DNA from: Amaricoccus sp047275745
GTDB taxonomy: Bacteria > Pseudomonadota > Alphaproteobacteria > Rhodobacterales > Rhodobacteraceae
Direction: 5' to 3'
Length of the DNA: 64,000 bases
Assembly: GCF_047275745.1 (NCBI RefSeq)
Contig: NZ_JBKQWU010000013.1
Coordinates: forward strand, 1 to 64,000
In this document: one piece after another, positions 1-6,791 of the stretch
How the letters are laid out: each line of letters begins with the position of its first letter
Numbering within the stretch: the first letter of the stretch is position 1
Translations under genes and position numbers: made by a program
The notes under the pieces: generated by a model
Database searches by the model: none
Told to the model about the DNA's origin: nothing
The model's input: the letters and a program-made list of their open reading frames with translations, nothing else

Positions 1-101
1 AGCAGTTTCGAGGCATCGCCACACGCTACGACAAGGACCCGGAGAACTTCCTCGCCGCCGTCAAGCTCACAGCCGCGAGGATCTGGTGTCAGAGTTTATG
101 A
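1..101 (+). mobile_element. IS5-type transposase, C-terminal fragment
   Basis: Reading in the third frame from base 3, the first bases encode a peptide containing FRGIATRYDKDPENFLAAV followed by KLTAARIW and a TGA stop. This is the characteristic end of IS5-superfamily DDE transposases, whose last segment carries the R-Y-DK...NF motif before an alpha-helical tail. Only about 32 residues are visible because the window cuts the gene, so I cannot say whether the element is intact. I could not identify its terminal inverted repeat downstream. It marks an insertion-sequence boundary next to the stress-response region. Confidence 0.75.
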
Positions 102-300
102 GTCGACGCCCTAGGGCGGAATTTGCCTCCCCGCATCCCGCGGTACCATCCGATCTCAACAGTGAAGAGCCGGATCATGTCGAGCGGCGCCGCGATCCGT
201 TTCTGCTCAGGTTAAGTGGAGCTCGTTGGCGACCTCACCCACGTAGAGATCGATGTTGCGAGGGCCCGTCGCGATCTTTGCCGGGGACGGCCCCCAATCG
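102..300. other. Gap after the transposase, no gene seen
   Basis: I see no convincing coding sequence here: the possible reading frames lack a ribosome binding site and resemble no family. The segment joins the insertion-sequence end to the stress-type promoter that follows, and may include the IS terminal repeat. Confidence 0.5.
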
Positions 301-325
301 GGAACCGACAAGAGGCTATCGCGTT
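301..325 (+). promoter_or_regulatory. EcfG-type promoter of a putative small RNA
   Basis: GGAAC at 301-305 and CGTT at 322-325 are separated by exactly 16 bases, matching the alphaproteobacterial EcfG consensus (GGAAC-N16/17-CGTT). Transcription would be expected to start near 331-333. No recognisable protein gene follows; the next transcription stop is the terminator at 465-490. Confidence 0.65.
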
Positions 326-331
326 TGTATC

Positions 332-490
332 GGATGGTGGCTCCTCTGACCGCCATGGGAACGTATGAATGCCCTCGCATCCATGCGGGGAGTTGAGGCG
401 GGGAGTCGGTGCTCCCGCCTGTCTCGCCCGCGGCGAGGCTTCATCTCAGAGGTCTGTCCCAACTGGGGCGCCAATCGGCGCCCCATTTTT
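332..490 (+). ncRNA. Putative EcfG-dependent small RNA
   Basis: This stretch lies between an exact EcfG-type promoter and a canonical intrinsic terminator, giving a predicted transcript of about 160 nt. It folds by eye into four hairpins. The first (334-340 with 350-356, one G-U pair) presents a CUCCUCUGA loop at 341-349. The second is 372-374/376-379 with 384-387/388-390. The third is 396-405 with 412-420, with one bulge. The fourth is the terminator. A pyrimidine-rich anti-Shine-Dalgarno loop under stress sigma control recalls Caulobacter GsrN and Rhodobacter CcsR-type RNAs; that is an analogy, not shown homology. A 20-codon frame starts at 334 but has no ribosome binding site, so a leaderless peptide remains an alternative. 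Confidence 0.5.
465..490 (+). terminator. Intrinsic terminator of the putative small RNA
   Basis: A perfect 8-bp stem GGGGCGCC/GGCGCCCC with an AATC loop is followed directly by ATTTTT. This is a textbook Rho-independent terminator on the plus strand, with no other plausible plus-strand client than the transcript starting near 332. Confidence 0.85.
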
Positions 491-766
491 CTCGGCCTGC
501 CAGCTATTTCCGCGACGGCCGGATGACCGTTGCGCGGCGGCGACTCGACAACGCGCCGCGCGCGGCGGAGCCGGAGTAGATCGCGTCGCGATGATCGGGC
601 CCGCGGTCCCGCAGGCCCGCGAACCACGACCCGGCGGCGACGCATTGACATATTTCGTGAAAACATCCTCGACCGGCCGCGCGCCTTTGGCTTGCCCCGG
701 TGCCCGGGTTTCGCAACAGTGGGCAAGGTCGCCGCGGCCTCGGCGAGACCTCGCGCCACAAGGTTG

Positions 767-2434
767 ATGAAACGACTCCTTCCGCTCCTCGCCCTGCTCC
801 TGATCGCAGCCTCCGGGCTCGTCGCAGCGGCCGTCGTCCTCCGGCTCGATCAGAGCAACAAGCGGCTCGCCTTCGAGGCGGTCGCCGAACAGGGGCTGAA
901 CCGGCTCCGGGAACAGACCAGCCGGCACATGCTCCTGCTCGCGGCGACGGCGGCGCATTTCGAATCCGCCCATGGCTGGATCACCGCGCGGGAGTTCCGG
1001 ACCTATGTCGATCGTCTCGTCCTGCCAGAACGCGCGCCGGGCAGCGTCGGCCTCGGCTATCTCGTCTTCGCCGACCGATCGCAGCTTCCCGAGCTTTCGA
1101 CCGCCTATGCCGCCAACAACGGGGCAAAACTGGACCTCTGGCCGGATACCAATGCGCCCCGGATGGCGGTCGCGGTGCTGTTCGAGGCCGTGGACGGGCA
1201 GGACGCGCGCGCAAGCGGCTTCGACAGCTATTCCGAGCCGGACCGTCGCGAGGCGATCGACCGCGCCATCGCCCGGGGCGAACCAAGCGCGACCGGACCG
1301 CTGGAGCCGGTCCGCGGCCCCGGCAAGGGACCGCTCACGATCGTCGTCTATCTTCCCGTCCACGCGGCGCTCTTCGGCATCGACGCCACCCCGGGGACAA
1401 ACGGATCGGCGACGGGACGGCCGGCGGGTTTCGTCTCCGCGGTCTTCCGCGCGGGCGCCTTCATCGACGCGGCCTTCGAGCGCGCCGCGCCGCGCGCGCA
1501 TATCGTCGTCGCCGATGCCGCCAGGCCGAACCTGCCGCTCGGTGAGGTCGGGGCCCCCGCCGATCCGCGCTTCAGCGAGGCTTTCGTGGTCCGCGACGAG
1601 CTCGAATTCGGCGGCCGGACATGGATCGTGACCGCCCGGCCGAGCATCGACTTCCGCGCGCCGAGCGCCGCCCCCTTCGCGCTCGCGCTCGGCGTCCTGT
1701 CGGTCCTGCTCGCCTGCGCCGTGGCGGCGACGCTGCGCGAGCAGGCGCGCGCCCACGCGGCCACCGAGGCGCTGGCCACGACGAGCCAGCGCAACCTAGA
1801 GGAGAAGGATCTGATGCTTCAGGAGATGAAGCACCGGATCAAGAACGCCATCGGCCGCATACTCGCGATGGCGCGGCAGACCGCGTCGAACTCGGCGGAT
1901 ATGGACGCGTTCCTGCAATCCTTCACCCAGCGGCTGCAGGCGATGTCGAACGCGCAGGACGTGCTCACGCGCTCGCGCTACCTGCGCGCGGACCTGGGCG
2001 AGCTTCTGCGGCAGGAACTGGCGCAGGTCTTCGGCCACGGCTTCGACGATGGCCGGCTGAGCGGACCGCCGATCGAACTCGACGAGCGCTCGGCGCAGGC
2101 GCTGGGCCTCACGATCCACGAGCTTGCGACCAATACGCTCAAGTATTCGGGCGGCGCTCCGGACATCGATGTGTCCTGGCACGCCGCGCCCAGCCCCGCG
2201 GGCGCCGAGGAACTGGTCCTGCACTGGCAGGAGCGCGCGGTGGCGCCGGTCGCACAGCCGGAACGCACCGGCTTTGGCACGCGGCTCATCGACATGAACA
2301 TCCGACACGAACTTGGCGGCGAGATCGAGCGCAACTACGCCGAGACCGGCTTGCGCGTCACGCTGACGATCCCGCTTCGCGACGGCGTGATCGGCGGCCG
2401 GCCAGGCGGAACCATCGGTGGAAAGGCACGTTAG
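767..2434 (+). CDS. CHASE-domain HWE-family sensor histidine kinase
   Basis: A predicted membrane sensor kinase of 555 residues. The start is chosen at MKRLLPLLALLL, which begins the first membrane helix; upstream in-frame codons encode atypical sequence. After the helix comes a long periplasmic part of CHASE type (about residues 30-300). A second helix near 305-325 precedes the kinase core. The core has the HWE/HisKA_2 histidine motif EMKHRIKN (His356), the ATP-binding N-box HELATNTLKYSG and a GFGTRLID glycine box. HWE kinases commonly feed the PhyR-NepR-EcfG cascade, whose genes lie just downstream, so this is a plausible GSR sensor. Its ligand cannot be read from the sequence. The end of the gene overlaps the promoter of the next gene. 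Confidence 0.88.
   Translation: MKRLLPLLALLLIAASGLVAAAVVLRLDQSNKRLAFEAVAEQGLNRLREQTSRHMLLLAATAAHFESAHGWITAREFRTYVDRLVLPERAPGSVGLGYLVFADRSQLPELSTAYAANNGAKLDLWPDTNAPRMAVAVLFEAVDGQDARASGFDSYSEPDRREAIDRAIARGEPSATGPLEPVRGPGKGPLTIVVYLPVHAALFGIDATPGTNGSATGRPAGFVSAVFRAGAFIDAAFERAAPRAHIVVADAARPNLPLGEVGAPADPRFSEAFVVRDELEFGGRTWIVTARPSIDFRAPSAAPFALALGVLSVLLACAVAATLREQARAHAATEALATTSQRNLEEKDLMLQEMKHRIKNAIGRILAMARQTASNSADMDAFLQSFTQRLQAMSNAQDVLTRSRYLRADLGELLRQELAQVFGHGFDDGRLSGPPIELDERSAQALGLTIHELATNTLKYSGGAPDIDVSWHAAPSPAGAEELVLHWQERAVAPVAQPERTGFGTRLIDMNIRHELGGEIERNYAETGLRVTLTIPLRDGVIGGRPGGTIGGKAR
2408..2432 (+). promoter_or_regulatory. EcfG-type promoter of the first DUF883-like gene
   Basis: GGAAC (2408-2412) and CGTT (2429-2432) are separated by 16 bases, an exact EcfG consensus match embedded in the last codons of the kinase gene. 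The expected start site near 2439 would leave a leader of about 55 nt before the small membrane protein gene. Confidence 0.75.
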
Positions 2435-2494
2435 GCGACTGAACCGGGAGCGCGGGATCGCTCCCGGACACGGAACAGCCACAGGAGTACCCAT

Positions 2495-2824
2495 ATGGCC
2501 AGCACGCTTCGGGACAAGACCCGCGACGCCATTTCCGACCTTCCGGATCTCACCGAGGTTCGTGACGAGATCGCGCTTCTGCGCCGCCAGATCGACAAGA
2601 TGTCGCGCCAGGCGCTCCGGGACGGGCGAGGCCTGAGGGACCGCGCCGCGGGGCGCGCGAACGAGCTCTATGCCGATGGCGAGGCGCTGCTCGGCGATCT
2701 CGGCCGCGAGTTGCGTCTCGCCGAGCGGCGCGCGCGCGACACCGTACGTGATCATCCGGCGCAGACCGCCGCCGTCGCGCTCGTCGGGATCGGCCTTCTG
2801 GTTGCGCTGCTCTGGCGCCGCTGA
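2495..2824 (+). CDS. DUF883-like small membrane protein (ElaB/YqjD type)
   Basis: The protein has 109 residues with a long charged amphipathic helix (LTEVRDEIALLRRQIDKM onward) and a single C-terminal membrane helix (TAAVALVGIGLLVALL) ending in Arg-Arg. This layout is typical of the DUF883/ElaB/YqjD family, inner-membrane proteins that in Escherichia coli are stationary-phase induced and bind ribosomes. An AGGAG ribosome binding site lies shortly before the ATG. The exact EcfG-type promoter upstream suggests general-stress induction. A paralogue lies at 6010-6270. The family call is good; the function here is inferred only. Confidence 0.75.
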   Translation: MASTLRDKTRDAISDLPDLTEVRDEIALLRRQIDKMSRQALRDGRGLRDRAAGRANELYADGEALLGDLGRELRLAERRARDTVRDHPAQTAAVALVGIGLLVALLWRR

Positions 2825-2928
2825 CCCGCGAGCGCCGCGAAGATCGCGACGCGAAGACCACATGGGCCCTCGGGAACCTCTCCCGGGGGCCCTTTCCGTC
2901 TCCGGTCCGTCTCCGGCTGCTCGGGCCG

Positions 2929-3483
2929 CTACTCGGCGAAAGCCTTGGCGACGGCGCCGGCGCTGATGCGGTCGGGTCCGAAATCGCCGGGCCCGGAGAT
3001 CTTCAGGATGTCCTGCAGGCGGCTCCGCGCGCGGCTGACCCGGCTCTTGATCGTCCCGACGGCGCAGCCACAGATCTCCGCCGCCTCCTCGTAGGAGAAG
3101 CCCGAGGCGCCGACGAGGAGCAGTGCCTCGCGCTGGTCGTCCGGCAGGCTGGCGAGCGCGCGGCGGAAATCGGCCATGTCCATCACGCCGTCATGCGCCG
3201 GGGCGACGCTGAGGCGGGCGGTGAAGGTCCCTTCGCTGTCCTGCACCTCGCGGCCGCGCTTGCGCATCTGGCTGTAATAGGTGTTGCGCAGGATCGTGAC
3301 GAGCCAGGCCTGCATGTTGGTGCCGAGCTTGAAGTCCTGCTGCTTCGCCCAGGCCTTCATCACCGCTTCCTGCACCAGATCGTCGGCCCGGTCGGCGCGG
3401 CCGCTCAGCGAGAGCGCGAACGCGCGCAGGGACGGCAGCGCCGCGAGCATGGCCTGCTTGAACGTCGGCGTTTCACTTTTCAT
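2929..3483 (-). CDS. ecfG: EcfG-family ECF sigma factor (general stress response)
   Basis: This 184-residue ECF sigma factor has region 2 (LVQEAVMKAWAKQ ... NTYYSQMRKRGRE) and region 4 with the helix-turn-helix FSYEEAAEICGCAVGTIKSRVSRAR. The close partnership with nepR identifies it as the EcfG type, which redirects RNA polymerase to GGAAC-N16/17-CGTT promoters, several of which lie nearby. It overlaps nepR by 11 bases, indicating translational coupling. I chose the ATG giving MKSETPTF; a GTG three codons upstream is also possible. EcfG is normally held by NepR and released when phosphorylated PhyR binds NepR. Confidence 0.92.
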   Translation of the reverse strand: MKSETPTFKQAMLAALPSLRAFALSLSGRADRADDLVQEAVMKAWAKQQDFKLGTNMQAWLVTILRNTYYSQMRKRGREVQDSEGTFTARLSVAPAHDGVMDMADFRRALASLPDDQREALLLVGASGFSYEEAAEICGCAVGTIKSRVSRARSRLQDILKISGPGDFGPDRISAGAVAKAFAE

Positions 3484-3655
3484 GCAGGGCACTCTTCGCC
3501 TCGGCTTCGTCGAGCCGTTCGAGGAGGTCGATGAGTTCCGCCGGGATCGGCTCGCGTTCGACTTCGGCGTAGAGCGCCCTGAGGCGCGCGGCGATCTCTC
3601 CGTGCGGGTCCAGCAGGCCCTCCGCGGGCCCGCGGTGCCGGGGGGGTTTGGTCAT
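3473..3655 (-). CDS. nepR: NepR anti-sigma factor
   Basis: This small protein of 60 residues contains the NepR core HGEIAARLRALYAEVEREP followed by IPAELIDLLERLDEAE, the two helices that clamp the ECF sigma factor. It is first in the nepR-ecfG operon and its end overlaps the ecfG start. In the established partner-switching mechanism NepR binds EcfG until phospho-PhyR sequesters NepR. The divergently transcribed phyR lies 174 bases away, the classical arrangement. Confidence 0.9.
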   Translation of the reverse strand: MTKPPRHRGPAEGLLDPHGEIAARLRALYAEVEREPIPAELIDLLERLDEAEAKSALHEK

Positions 3656-3726
3656 TCTGAGATACTCTTGAATGGTTCGAACTCTCGTACGATGGTTGCG
3701 GCGATGGTATTGGCGTCACCGAAGTC

Positions 3727-3751
3727 AATTCCGCCCGACAGAAAAAGTTCC
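3727..3751 (-). promoter_or_regulatory. Possible EcfG-type promoter of nepR-ecfG (weak -10)
   Basis: On the minus strand GGAAC reads from 3751 to 3747. At 16 bases' spacing the -10 position reads AATT rather than CGTT, so only the -35 element is convincing. It forms an inverted pair with the phyR -35 element nine bases away, suggesting divergent control of the two operons and autoregulation. Confidence 0.4.
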
Positions 3752-3760
3752 GCCAAGATA

Positions 3761-3785
3761 GGAACTTTTTTCACGCCTGCGCGTT
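3761..3785 (+). promoter_or_regulatory. EcfG-type promoter of phyR
   Basis: GGAAC (3761-3765), 16 bases, then CGTT (3782-3785): an exact consensus match. The start site would be near 3792, about 38 nt before phyR. This predicts positive feedback of the stress response on its own response regulator. Confidence 0.8.
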
Positions 3786-3829
3786 TGCGCCAGATTTAGT
3801 CTTCAGCTCGCCGACCAGGAGCCTCAAGG

Positions 3830-4624
3830 ATGAGCCTTTCTACCCGCATCGCCCCGCATCTTGCCTATCTGCGGCGATATTCCCGGGCCATCACCGGCTC
3901 CCAGACCTCGGGCGACGCCTATGTCGCCGCCATGCTTCAGGCGCTGATCGCCGATGTGAAGATCTTTCCGAACGCGAGCAGCGACCGGATCGGCATCTAC
4001 AAGCTCTTCGCCGGCCTCTATTCGAGCCTGCAGGTCAATATCGACGGCAGTTCCTCGCCCTTCGCCTGGGAACAGCGCGCGGCCGGCAATCTCGCCTTCG
4101 TCTCGCCGCTCGCGCGTCAGGCCTTCCTGCTGAGCGCCGTCGAGGGGTTCGAGGAACACGAGGTCGCCGAGGTGCTGGGACTCGAGGAGGAGGAGACGCG
4201 GGCCCTGATGGCCAAGGCCGCCGAGGAGATCTCGCGGCAGGTCGCGACCTCGATCCTCATCATCGAGGATGAGCCGCTCATTGCCATGGACATCGAGCAG
4301 ATGGTGCATTCGCTCGGCCATCGTGTGACCGGGGTCGCGCGCACCCATACCGAGGCGCTCGCGCTCTACCGCGCGGACCCGCCGGGCATGGTCCTCGCCG
4401 ATATCCGGCTCGCCGACGGCAGTTCCGGGATCGACGCAGTCAACGATATCCTGAAGACCTCCGTCCTGCCGGTGATCTTCATCACCGCCTTCCCGGAGCA
4501 TCTGCTGACCGGGGAACGGCCGGAGCCGGCCTTCCTGGTCACCAAGCCCTTCGACGAGAACATGGTCAAGGCGCTGATCGGCCAGGCGCTGTTCTTCAAC
4601 GAAGCGGCGAGCGCGGCGGCATGA
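3830..4624 (+). CDS. phyR: PhyR anti-anti-sigma response regulator
   Basis: A protein of 264 residues with the PhyR architecture: an N-terminal sigma-like (EcfG-mimicking) domain (about 1-138, with LARQAFLLSAVEGFEEHEVAEVLGL) fused to a C-terminal receiver domain. The receiver shows the acidic pair Glu146-Asp147, the phosphoacceptor Asp191 in VLADIRL, Thr219 and Lys239. Phosphorylation exposes the sigma-like domain, which then binds NepR and frees EcfG. An exact EcfG-type promoter precedes it, and an HWE kinase gene follows after 7 bases, probably co-transcribed. Confidence 0.95.
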   Translation: MSLSTRIAPHLAYLRRYSRAITGSQTSGDAYVAAMLQALIADVKIFPNASSDRIGIYKLFAGLYSSLQVNIDGSSSPFAWEQRAAGNLAFVSPLARQAFLLSAVEGFEEHEVAEVLGLEEEETRALMAKAAEEISRQVATSILIIEDEPLIAMDIEQMVHSLGHRVTGVARTHTEALALYRADPPGMVLADIRLADGSSGIDAVNDILKTSVLPVIFITAFPEHLLTGERPEPAFLVTKPFDENMVKALIGQALFFNEAASAAA

Positions 4625-4631
4625 GGGTTCC

Positions 4632-5888
4632 GTGACCCAACCGCCCGAGCCGCTTGGATCTCCGCCCGCGACACCGGTTGAAGAACCGGTCGAAGTCCCC
4701 GTCGGAACGCCGGTCGAAGTTCCGGTCGAAGCACGCGGCGAACCACGGGGCGGGATTCCGGTCGAAGCACGGGTTGGAACTCAGGAAGCCCGCGACGGTT
4801 TGAACGAAGGGTTGGCACGGAGCGCCCGCGAGGCGATGAGCCCGGTCGATGGCATCGGTGCCGGCCTGAAGGGATCGTCGCACCGAACGGGCACCGCGCC
4901 AATGACACGCGAGATTTCCGTCGATCGGATCAAGACCCTGCTTCGCGGGTTGCGCAACAGCGGGCTCTGCATTCTCTATCACGACGCCGATCTCGCCGTC
5001 CGCCTGGTCGAGAACCCCCCTCCGGGCTGGCCGACCGCCGATGTGATCCTCGCCGAGGGCGACGTCGCGATCTTCGACGAGAAGACCGCGGCCCGGGTGA
5101 TCGAGACCAAGCGCGACGTGCTGACGACGGGCAAGCCCGCCCGGCTCGAAGTGGCGCGGAAGGAGCGCAACCGCGGCGGCGCCTGGTATGAACTGCATAT
5201 CGAGGCCGATCTCTTGCCCCCGGCGGAGGGCGAGAGCCGCGATGGTGCCAGGGGGCTCTTCGTCTCGGCCAACGACATCACCGAGTTGAAGACCCGCGAG
5301 GAAACGCTCCGCTCGCTGCTTTTCGAGGTCAATCACCGGTCGCGCAACCTGCTGGCGATCATGCAGAGCGTGCTCGGCCACACCGCGCGCAACGCCGAGA
5401 CCGTGGAGGAGCTGGAGCGGAAGTTCCGCGGACGGGTCGCGGCGCTCGCGCACAGCCAGGATCTCATCACCCGGTCGAACTGGCAGGGCATCCGGTTCCA
5501 GCGACTGGCGCTGAACCAGATCTCCGGCCATCTCGGGCGCGGGATCGCCCCGCCGATGATGGTGGGACCCGACCCGCTGGTCGGCCCGAACACCGCGCTG
5601 CATCTCGGCCTCGCGCTGCATGAACTCGCGGTCAATTCGGTCACCTTCGGCGCGTTCGGACGCGGGCGGGGCGAGGTGGTGATCCGCACGGAGACCACGG
5701 GCGAGGGGCAGGCGATGTGCTGGGACGAGCACCTGAACGTGCCGCGCGAGGCGCCACCCGGCCGCGGGTTCGGCCAGGCGATCCTGGGCCAGATCGTGCC
5801 GCGGGCCCTGAACGGCTCGGTCGAACTCGAAATCGCCGAGGACCGGGTGCATTACCGGATCGACTGGCCCGAAACCGTGATCGTCTGA
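4632..5888 (+). CDS. HWE-family histidine kinase with PAS-like domain
   Basis: The protein has 418 residues if translated from the GTG 7 bases after phyR. It has no membrane helix and is predicted cytoplasmic. A PAS-like domain spans about 97-217 (ending in DITELKTREETL). The HWE kinase core follows, with phosphoacceptor His235 in EVNHRSRNL, N-box HELAVNS (330-336) and the region containing WDE and GFG. Its position after phyR marks it as the likely PhyR kinase. The first 50 residues are a low-complexity Pro-Val-Glu repeat with a repetitive DNA base, unlike typical HWE kinases. A start at the ATG of MTREISVD (4902) would remove it, so the true N-terminus is uncertain. Confidence 0.85.
   Translation: MTQPPEPLGSPPATPVEEPVEVPVGTPVEVPVEARGEPRGGIPVEARVGTQEARDGLNEGLARSAREAMSPVDGIGAGLKGSSHRTGTAPMTREISVDRIKTLLRGLRNSGLCILYHDADLAVRLVENPPPGWPTADVILAEGDVAIFDEKTAARVIETKRDVLTTGKPARLEVARKERNRGGAWYELHIEADLLPPAEGESRDGARGLFVSANDITELKTREETLRSLLFEVNHRSRNLLAIMQSVLGHTARNAETVEELERKFRGRVAALAHSQDLITRSNWQGIRFQRLALNQISGHLGRGIAPPMMVGPDPLVGPNTALHLGLALHELAVNSVTFGAFGRGRGEVVIRTETTGEGQAMCWDEHLNVPREAPPGRGFGQAILGQIVPRALNGSVELEIAEDRVHYRIDWPETVIV
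4677..4790 (+). repeat. Degenerate CCGGTCGAAGT-type tandem repeat
   Basis: Units resembling CCGGT(C/T)GAAG(T/C) recur about seven times at roughly 15-18 base intervals, encoding PVEEPVEVPVGTPVEVPVEA and related motifs at the start of the HWE kinase. The repeats are imperfect, which suggests an older expansion. Confidence 0.7.
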
Positions 5889-5897
5889 AACGCTCCA

Positions 5898-5923
5898 CGA
5901 TGGAACCGCTCGATGGAACCGCT
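5898..5923. repeat. 13-bp perfect tandem duplication containing GGAAC
   Basis: CGATGGAACCGCT occurs twice back to back, in the spacer between the HWE kinase and the second DUF883-like gene. Each copy contains a GGAAC -35 element; only the second is correctly spaced to CATT. Confidence 0.9.
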
Positions 5924-5939
5924 CCCGGGCCCGGGCATT
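5915..5939 (+). promoter_or_regulatory. EcfG-type promoter of the second DUF883-like gene
   Basis: GGAAC (5915-5919), 16 bases, CATT (5936-5939). The -10 differs at one position from CGTT but the same GGGCATTG context recurs in the promoter of the second nepR-like gene. The expected start is near 5946. Confidence 0.65.
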
Positions 5940-6009
5940 GAAAGGGTGCACATCGAGGCAGAGCGCCCGAGCGACGTGCCCGGGTAACCCACGACGGAGT
6001 CTGAAGAAG

Positions 6010-6270
6010 ATGGAGACGAGCAACCCCATGGCCAATGACGAGATCGACTCGCACGCCGCGCAGCTGAAATCGGACCTGCGGACGCTGCGCGCCGATATCG
6101 ACATGCTGAAGGCGGATCTCACGGCGGCGGGCCGCAACCAGATCGATCGGGTCCGTGCCAACATGGCCGATGTGGACGACGATCTCGGTGCCCGGCTGAG
6201 CGCGAAGCCGATCCAGACGCTCGCGGTGGCCTTCGCGGCCGGCTATCTCTTCGCGGTCATCACCCGCTGA
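6010..6270 (+). CDS. DUF883-like small membrane protein, second copy
   Basis: A protein of 86 residues: a helical charged segment (AAQLKSDLRTLRADIDMLKADL) followed by a C-terminal membrane helix (IQTLAVAFAAGYLFAVITR). It has the same design as the protein at 2495-2824, so the two may be functional relatives, although sequence similarity is limited. GGAG lies ten bases before the chosen ATG; an internal ATG six codons on (MANDEID) is an alternative. An EcfG-type promoter upstream makes it a predicted general-stress gene. Confidence 0.7.
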   Translation: METSNPMANDEIDSHAAQLKSDLRTLRADIDMLKADLTAAGRNQIDRVRANMADVDDDLGARLSAKPIQTLAVAFAAGYLFAVITR

Positions 6271-6342
6271 GGGAGCCCGCGAAGCTCGCGAACGAAACCG
6301 TGACACAAGCGAGAGCGAGATGCCTGGCGTCTCGCTCTCGTT

Positions 6343-6528
6343 CTATCCGGCGGTGGGATTGATCCGACGTTCCGATGTTTCGAGCCGCGCCAGCAACTCG
6401 CTCAGGTCGGAAGACAGTCCCCGTTCAGAGGATTCGTCGTGATATCGGCGCAGCCGCGCCCCGATCTGGGCGGCGGTGTCCTCGCTCAATCCTGAATCCA
6501 TGTGCTTGTCGTCCTGGTTGTAACTCAT
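6343..6528 (-). CDS. Second NepR-like small protein
   Basis: A protein of 61 residues, MSYNQDDKHMDSG onward, containing DTAAQIGARLRRYHDESSERG and DLSELLARLETSE. This aligns by eye with the NepR core at 3473-3655 (IAARLRALYAEVEREP...LIDLLERLDEAE). A strong GGAGGAG ribosome binding site precedes the ATG, and a good EcfG-type promoter lies 30-55 bases upstream. No sigma factor gene is attached. NepR paralogues are known in some Alphaproteobacteria and can modulate the same sigma factor or bind PhyR. Homology is inferred from motif resemblance. Confidence 0.65.
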   Translation of the reverse strand: MSYNQDDKHMDSGLSEDTAAQIGARLRRYHDESSERGLSSDLSELLARLETSERRINPTAG

Positions 6529-6557
6529 TACGCGGGCTCTCCTCCTTCCAGGACACC

Positions 6558-6583
6558 AATGCCCGAGACATGCCGGCGGTTCC
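6558..6583 (-). promoter_or_regulatory. EcfG-type promoter of the second nepR-like gene
   Basis: On the minus strand GGAAC (6583-6579) is followed after 17 bases by CATT (6561-6558). The predicted start near 6551 gives a short leader containing the GGAGGAG ribosome binding site. Confidence 0.6.
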
Positions 6584-6791
6584 CATTCTTCGCCCCGGTT
6601 ACCGCGGAATGTTGCACCGCGGCCACGGGCGCCGGGATGAGGTCGCCGGGATGAAGTCGGACGCGGCCGGGCACCGGGTTTTCCGGATTCATCGGCGACG
6701 GCCGCGCGCGTCCCGACCGGCGCGCGTCGATGCCGCTGGCGTCGCGTCCCACGCCCGGCTACCTTCGGCCAGTCGATCAAGCCCCACGACC

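Noticed and set aside
102..460. tmRNA, RNase P RNA or SRP RNA near the window start
   Set aside because: None of their conserved core motifs could be found; the structured part fits a small stress RNA better.
619..646. EcfG promoter before the CHASE kinase (CGAAC-N18-CATT)
   Set aside because: The -35 lacks the first G of GGAAC and the spacer is 18, outside the accepted range.
530..766. N-terminal extension of the CHASE-HWE kinase
   Set aside because: The in-frame upstream codons encode Arg-rich atypical sequence; the ATG at 767 begins directly at the membrane helix.
446..1756. Long minus-strand reading frame opposite the kinase
   Set aside because: Arg/Gly-rich composition and full overlap with a recognised kinase identify it as an antisense shadow in GC-rich DNA.
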